From positions 1 to 10,226 of the forward strand of contig JAPLNJ010001189.1 of the NCBI GenBank assembly GCA_026692885.1: DNA of 10,226 nucleotides, read 5' to 3'. The number at the start of each line of letters is the position of its first letter. Position 1 is the first letter of the stretch. The position numbers were made by a program, and so were the translations under genes. This DNA is from Planctomycetota bacterium (GTDB lineage: Bacteria; Planctomycetota; Planctomycetia; Pirellulales; Pirellulaceae). The notes under the pieces were generated by a model. It saw only the letters and a list, made by a program, of their open reading frames with translations. It was not told where the DNA came from and did no database searches. Below, piece after piece: positions 6,152 to 10,226 of this stretch.

Positions 6152-6724
6152 GTGTCCAGAAGACTTCCGATGGTCTGTATCTTGGCCTGTATCCCAGCCT
6201 TGGCCCCGGCCGCCGAGGGCATCATTTGGGTCGAGGGCGAGCAGGCGATCAAGAGACAACTCGTAGACAACCCCGGCCTGAATGATGTTCGCGGCAAGTA
6301 CCGTCCGGAAGAGCAACCGCCGGAACCGATTCGCGCATTCCAGCCCGGACAGACGTGGGACTTTCAGCCGGACCCCGACAAGTTTGACCCGGCCGCGCTG
6401 CTCGACCTCCGCCCTCTGAATGAAAAGGTCGCTGGCGAGCACGGCTTCATCCGGCTCTGCGCCGACGGCAACTCGTTTGTTCGCGGCGATGGCCAGCCGA
6501 TCCGCTTATGGGCCGCTGGCGAGCGCACCGCGCCGGATCAAAGCCTGGAGGTCCTGAATCGCCAAGCCCAGTTCCTCGCCAAGCGTGGTGTGAACGCCTT
6601 GCGGATCTTCGCCATGATCCCGCCGAAAGCCGAGAACGCGCAGTTCACCGACGTCGACGAGCAGTTGGCTGGCAAGGCCACGGTCGTCTTGCCCGCCAAC
6701 ACCGTGTATCTGGTGCTTCAGTGA
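6152..6724 (+). CDS. Secreted protein remnant with N- and C-termini of a large glycosidase-like family
   Basis: This 190-residue product starts with a signal peptide (basic RR, then hydrophobic MVCILACIPALAPAA). It continues with IIWVEGEQ, a FDPAALLDLRPLNEKVAGEHGF stretch, and GNSFVRGDGQPIRLWAAGER, followed by AQFLAKRGVNALRIFAMIPP. This is the N-terminal layout of large secreted planctomycete-type glycosidase-like proteins, in which a beta-barrel begins with the AKRGVN(A/M)LR strand. The barrel then stops: after FTDVDEQ the chain goes straight to LAGKATVVLPANTVYLVLQ and the stop. That ending resembles the final strand of the C-terminal beta-sandwich of the same kind of protein. The hundreds of residues expected between are missing, so I read it as an in-frame internal deletion. 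GTG 6152 was chosen for its AAGGA site and signal peptide. Its TGA overlaps a GTG of the lyase frame, and the likely lyase start is 23 bp downstream, so the two genes probably share a transcript. Confidence 0.6.
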   Translation: MSRRLPMVCILACIPALAPAAEGIIWVEGEQAIKRQLVDNPGLNDVRGKYRPEEQPPEPIRAFQPGQTWDFQPDPDKFDPAALLDLRPLNEKVAGEHGFIRLCADGNSFVRGDGQPIRLWAAGERTAPDQSLEVLNRQAQFLAKRGVNALRIFAMIPPKAENAQFTDVDEQLAGKATVVLPANTVYLVLQ

Positions 6725-6737
6725 GCGACGAGGAAGC

Positions 6738-6741
6738 GAGG
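6738..6741 (+). promoter_or_regulatory. Shine-Dalgarno deciding GTG start at 6748
   Basis: GAGG is 6 bases before GTG 6748. This start puts MDQAKAVRCC directly before the hydrophobic signal segment. The alternative GTG at 6721 overlaps the upstream TGA but adds nine charged residues before the signal peptide. Confidence 0.5.
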
Positions 6742-6747
6742 CGAACC

Positions 6748-9700
6748 GTGGACCAAGCGAAGGCCGTACGCTGCTGCATCTCAGTCGGTGTTGCCGCGGG
6801 GCTCCTCGTGAGTCTCGCCGCCGTCGTCCGGGCCAATATCGGCGACCCGGCCCGCTGGAGGCCGAACTTCGAGCGGTCCTTCCAATCGCCGCCGCCGCCC
6901 GCCGCCGACACGCGCGCGAAAGCGTTCGCCGAACGGAACGGCAAAGCGAATCTCGAACAGCTAGCGAAGATGTTCTTCGCGTTAGTCGACATGACCAAAG
7001 TGCCGGATGCCGTTCGCACGGCGATGAACCAAGGCGATCACGAAGGCGCCTTGGACGCCTACCGCGATTTCTTCATGGCCCGCCTCGCCACGTTCGGCGC
7101 CGAGGAGAAGACCAATCCCGGCATCCGGCCGCGCCAGCCGCCATTCCCCTTTGAGAAAGCGTATCTGCACACGGCCGAAGACCTGATGCACAACACGACC
7201 GTCTTCGGGATGCTGGACATGCCCCTGCCGCCCGAGGCCAAGCAGCAGCAGGACTACTACGACATCTGCAACAAGCCCGAGAACCAGTCGAAGAAAGGCA
7301 ACGTCCGCATCGAGTTCGGGCCGCCCGGCCAGGCGAACTGGACGTGGCAGCCGGAACCGTACGTCCCGCTCGGCTTCCCGCATCTGCCGTTCGACAGGTC
7401 CTTCCTGTCCTGCGCGGTCGGACGGCCGCACTTCTTCACGCCGCTGCTGGTGAAGTACATCGAAACGCAGGATGCGAAGTACTGGGAGAAGTGGCTCGCC
7501 TTCACCGACGAGATCTGCCTCAACTGGCGCCGCGACACCCTGCGCGCCGGCCTGAATCCTTCCCACAATATCAACAACATCGAGTTCTTCACCGACGGCG
7601 TGTGGGCCAACCTGTCGTTCCTGATGCAGAACTCGCCCGAGTTGGTCAAGACCATCCCAGCGCCCACGCTCGTCCGCTTGCTCAACCGCATGTGGATGGA
7701 ATATATGGCGGACGCGCTGCAGTACGGCCGCAACCTGTCGACGGCCCGGCGAATCATGTTCGACAACTTCCACAATCTGCGGATTGCGGTGAGCTTTCCC
7801 GAGTTCAAGGGTTCGGAGTACTGCATTCGCGAGATGGTGCGCACGGTCGAATCGCTGCCGATGCTCTCCTTGATGCCCGATGGCTGCGATGTTCACGACT
7901 CGCGGAACTACAACAAAGGCACGCCGGAATATGTCCAGCAGGTCTACACGATGCTGCAGAACGCCCGGCTGGCGCCGGGGTGGGTCAACGACCAGTGGCA
8001 CCAGACCCAGTTCGAGACCATGCAGCAGCAGGCCAGCTTCATCATCCGTGAACTGTGGGTCACCGGCGGCTATCCGCACTGGGGCTTGCTGCGTCCGGAA
8101 ACCGGCGTGTTCGTTGGTCAGGCCCCGTATCTGCAACGCTATGTCCCGGCAGCGTTCGCCGATCCGGACAACGCGAAGATCATCTCCAACGTTTTCGCTG
8201 ACGGCACAGCCGGTGCGCCCGGTTTCACGTCCGACGCATTCCCGTACGCGGGCTTCTACTGTGTGCGTACGGGTTGGACCAAGCAAGACCAGTGGCTCTA
8301 TCTGCCCAGCACACGGCCGGTCTCGTCCGTTACGCACCCGGACAACAACGGCTTCAGTCTCTACGCCTACGGCCGGCACTTGTTGGCCAACACGAGCACC
8401 GCTACGCCCGTCACGGTGGACGGCTGTTCGCAGATCAATGATGGCAGCTACCGTGCGGCGCCGCAAAGCTACCGCCAGGACATCTTTCGGCCCGTCTACG
8501 GTCGCGCCGGCTCCGCCAACGCCTACCGCACGCCGCTCAAACGCCGCTGGCACACTTCCGAATTCTTCGATGTGTTGGAAGGCGACTACACCGGGCCCTT
8601 TGCGCGCACGGTGCCCAACGTCTTCATTGCCGACGTGTCGCATCAGCGTCAGATTCTCTTCGCGCGCCAGCTGGGACTGTGGATCGTCATCGACCGTCTA
8701 CAGAGTCCCACGCCGCACGCCTACGAATGGGTTTGGCCGTTCTACTGTCCGTCGGGCGACGACGCGAAACGCTATCCCGGTTTCACCTGGAACCAGATCA
8801 AGACCGACGCCCAGACGCAGAGCATCAAGACCGCTGATCCGAACGGGCCGAATCTGTCGCTCCACAGCTTCAGCCGCGAACCACTGGAGCAGGCCGGCTC
8901 CGGTTTCAAAGCGAACCAGAAGAATGACTGCCTGGTCGTCACGGTGCTCTACCCGCGCAAGTTTGACCAGGGCGAGGTCGCGCCCGACTTGGCAGACCTG
9001 AAGTCGCTGCCGGGCGCCACCGGCGAGTGCGGCTTCACCGCGACCATCCCCGGCGGCGAAAAGGTCCTGTTCCAGGCCGCGTCTGTCAGCGGCACAATGA
9101 CCTTGGAGGATATCACGTTCCACGGCGAAGCGTTGTTGCTGGTCCGCCTGCCGGACGGCAGGAGACACATCGTGGCGTTGGGATGCAAACGCATGGAGGT
9201 CGCTGGCACACCGTTGACAGTGCCGGCCGACTTTGTGTCCACTGCGGAGGACCCTTTCGAAGGCTTCGAACCCATCGATCGTCCTCTGGACCTTCCGGTG
9301 ATTGGCCCCGCGGAAGATCGCTTCAGCGACGAAGTGCAGGTCAGCCTGACACACCACGATCCGGCGGTGGAACTGCGCTACACTCTCGATGGCACGGATC
9401 CGCGAGGCGATTCGCCCGTCTATGGCGGGCCGCTTCGAGTCCAGGAGACGACGGTGGTGAAGACACGTGCATTCCGGAAGATCCGCAACCATTCCGGGCA
9501 CGTTGGCGTCACGCTTCCGCCCACGTCGGATGGGACCAAAGCGTCTGCGGTCGTGCGGGCCGTTTTCACCAAGGAGGCGCCCTGGGAACCGGAGCAGGGC
9601 ACCGGCACGAAGCCGGGCCTCGCCTTTACCTACTATGAGGACGACGGCACGTGGCCGATCTCGGCGTTCAACCTCGACGCCCTGAAGCCCGCCGGTAGCG

Positions 9701-10110
9701 GCACATGCACAGAACTCTTCGACGTGAGCGCCACGAAGAGGAAGGACGGCGGCTTCGCGTTCAGCTACACGGGCTACCTCGATATCGCGAAGGACGGCGT
9801 CTATTCATTCCACGCGCCGCGGGAATTCATCACGCCGTCGGTTCACGCCGGTTACGACCTGCGCGTCTTCCTGGACAACCGAGAATGGTATCCGGCTACG
9901 CAGGTCCACAACTTCGGCGCCTGGTCGGTGCCGCTGAAGGCCGGCAAGCACGGATTCAAAGTCGTCTACATCAACCAGCAGAACGTGCAGCTGATGGGCG
10001 ACTTCGAGAACTGGAAGGACTATTACTGGTCGGGAACGAAACCCGGGCTGCTCGTCTCCGGCCCGGGCCTCGAACGGCAGCCGCTGCCTGCGGCCCTGCT
10101 GTGCCGGTAG
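6748..10110 (+). CDS. Secreted heparinase II/III-like polysaccharide lyase with chitobiase-like and PA14-like modules
   Basis: From GTG 6748 this is a 1120-residue exported protein. Residues 1-29 are a signal peptide (ISVGVAAGLLVSLAAVVRA). Residues about 30-480 are rich in helices and aromatic residues, as in the alpha/alpha toroid of heparinase and alginate lyases, including a SHNINN segment at 272-277. Residues about 480-800 fit the heparinase II/III beta-sandwich, with THPDNNGFSLYAYG starting near 529 (H530 is the conserved histidine of the H-x-D-x-x-x-F-x-L pattern). Residues about 851-910 (VELRYTLDGTDP...SPVYGGPL...TTVVKTRAF) are a chitobiase/beta-hexosaminidase C-terminal-type Ig-like module. 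Residues about 954-1090 resemble a PA14 sugar-binding module (FDVSATKRKDGGFAFSYTGY, DGVYSF, LRVFLDN, LKAGKHGFKV). The family cleaves uronic-acid polysaccharides by beta-elimination outside the cytoplasm or in the periplasm. The exact polymer cannot be told, and I could not assign every catalytic residue. The open frame continues upstream to ATG 6508, but that part overlaps the preceding gene and is not lyase-like. Confidence 0.8.
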   Translation: MDQAKAVRCCISVGVAAGLLVSLAAVVRANIGDPARWRPNFERSFQSPPPPAADTRAKAFAERNGKANLEQLAKMFFALVDMTKVPDAVRTAMNQGDHEGALDAYRDFFMARLATFGAEEKTNPGIRPRQPPFPFEKAYLHTAEDLMHNTTVFGMLDMPLPPEAKQQQDYYDICNKPENQSKKGNVRIEFGPPGQANWTWQPEPYVPLGFPHLPFDRSFLSCAVGRPHFFTPLLVKYIETQDAKYWEKWLAFTDEICLNWRRDTLRAGLNPSHNINNIEFFTDGVWANLSFLMQNSPELVKTIPAPTLVRLLNRMWMEYMADALQYGRNLSTARRIMFDNFHNLRIAVSFPEFKGSEYCIREMVRTVESLPMLSLMPDGCDVHDSRNYNKGTPEYVQQVYTMLQNARLAPGWVNDQWHQTQFETMQQQASFIIRELWVTGGYPHWGLLRPETGVFVGQAPYLQRYVPAAFADPDNAKIISNVFADGTAGAPGFTSDAFPYAGFYCVRTGWTKQDQWLYLPSTRPVSSVTHPDNNGFSLYAYGRHLLANTSTATPVTVDGCSQINDGSYRAAPQSYRQDIFRPVYGRAGSANAYRTPLKRRWHTSEFFDVLEGDYTGPFARTVPNVFIADVSHQRQILFARQLGLWIVIDRLQSPTPHAYEWVWPFYCPSGDDAKRYPGFTWNQIKTDAQTQSIKTADPNGPNLSLHSFSREPLEQAGSGFKANQKNDCLVVTVLYPRKFDQGEVAPDLADLKSLPGATGECGFTATIPGGEKVLFQAASVSGTMTLEDITFHGEALLLVRLPDGRRHIVALGCKRMEVAGTPLTVPADFVSTAEDPFEGFEPIDRPLDLPVIGPAEDRFSDEVQVSLTHHDPAVELRYTLDGTDPRGDSPVYGGPLRVQETTVVKTRAFRKIRNHSGHVGVTLPPTSDGTKASAVVRAVFTKEAPWEPEQGTGTKPGLAFTYYEDDGTWPISAFNLDALKPAGSGTCTELFDVSATKRKDGGFAFSYTGYLDIAKDGVYSFHAPREFITPSVHAGYDLRVFLDNREWYPATQVHNFGAWSVPLKAGKHGFKVVYINQQNVQLMGDFENWKDYYWSGTKPGLLVSGPGLERQPLPAALLCR

Positions 10111-10168
10111 CAGTCGCAGCAACGAGAAGGGGTCAGGCTTACAGACATTTACTCAAAGTAGTCATCAC

Positions 10169-10202
10169 GCTCCGCCGTGATGACATGTCGTCACGGCGGA
10201 GC
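10169..10202 (+). repeat. Near-perfect 34-bp palindrome (REP-like or terminator-like)
   Basis: The 17-base arm GCTCCGCCGTGATGACA at 10169-10185 is followed without a spacer by its inverse at 10186-10202, with one mismatch. A competing 9-bp hairpin (10161-10169 with 10176-10184, loop CTCCGC) shares the left arm. It lies 58 bp after the lyase stop. There is no T-tract, so a classical Rho-independent terminator is unlikely. A REP-type palindrome or the edge of a transposon continuing past the window are the main alternatives. Confidence 0.6.
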
Positions 10203-10226
10203 CAACACGCAATGATGCCCGTTACC

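Noticed and set aside
6508..6747. Treating ATG 6508 as the start of the lyase gene, giving 1200 residues.
   Set aside because: The added part overlaps the coding frame of the 6152-6724 gene, reads as low-complexity R/P/S/G sequence, and would bury the signal peptide about 80 residues in.
6982..8643. A 553-codon open frame on the minus strand opposite the lyase gene.
   Set aside because: It is the mirror of a GC-rich coding frame. Its product is dominated by R, V, G and H with no recognisable fold, and the plus-strand frame has clear domain content and a signal peptide.
8698..9501. A 267-codon minus-strand frame within the lyase gene.
   Set aside because: Same antisense-shadow effect; no motif, no ribosome site, and it overlaps the chitobiase-like module coded on the other strand.
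1..10226. CRISPR array, tRNA or rRNA genes.
   Set aside because: No regularly spaced direct repeats and no tRNA- or rRNA-like sequence were seen on either strand.

Overview
The window is GC-rich bacterial DNA. The style of its large secreted enzymes (signal peptide, heparinase-like lyase, chitobiase-like and PA14-like modules, tails of the kind seen in planctomycete glycosidases) suggests a member of the Planctomycetes or a related PVC-type lineage. This is inferred from gene content only; there is no rRNA or other marker to test it.

Bases 32-4453 hold three genes on the plus strand that look like one cassette. They encode a radical SAM enzyme with a SPASM-like cysteine-rich C-terminus (32-1219), a 650-residue fusion of a SIR2-family NADase domain, an unrecognised middle domain and an ADP-ribose-pyrophosphatase-type Nudix domain (1243-3195), and a DegT/DnrJ/EryC1/StrS-type PLP aminotransferase (3275-4453). 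The first two are 23 bp apart; the third follows after 79 bp behind a strong Shine-Dalgarno sequence. All the catalytic motifs I would expect are present. The fusion could break NAD+ down to nicotinamide, AMP and ribose 5-phosphate within one polypeptide. The flanking genes are of types that build or modify small molecules or peptides. The cassette is the best candidate here for an undescribed system, either NAD+-depleting defence or a biosynthetic pathway using an NAD+-derived nucleotide.

Bases 4454-6747 look like decaying accessory DNA. A minus-strand secreted protein (4607-5095) has a signal peptide joined directly to the tail of a glycosidase-like protein. An intact hicB-like antitoxin (5226-5447) is followed by a hicA toxin that has lost its ATG start and C-terminal part (5444-5611). 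A minus-strand reading frame is interrupted by one TAG (5556-5906), and an orphan C-terminal coding fragment lies at 5985-6137. A second secreted protein (6152-6724) keeps only the N-terminus and extreme C-terminus of a much larger family.

Bases 6748-10110 encode an apparently complete 1120-residue secreted heparinase II/III-like polysaccharide lyase with C-terminal accessory modules. It may be translationally coupled to the remnant before it. The window ends in a non-coding stretch with a near-perfect 34-bp palindrome.
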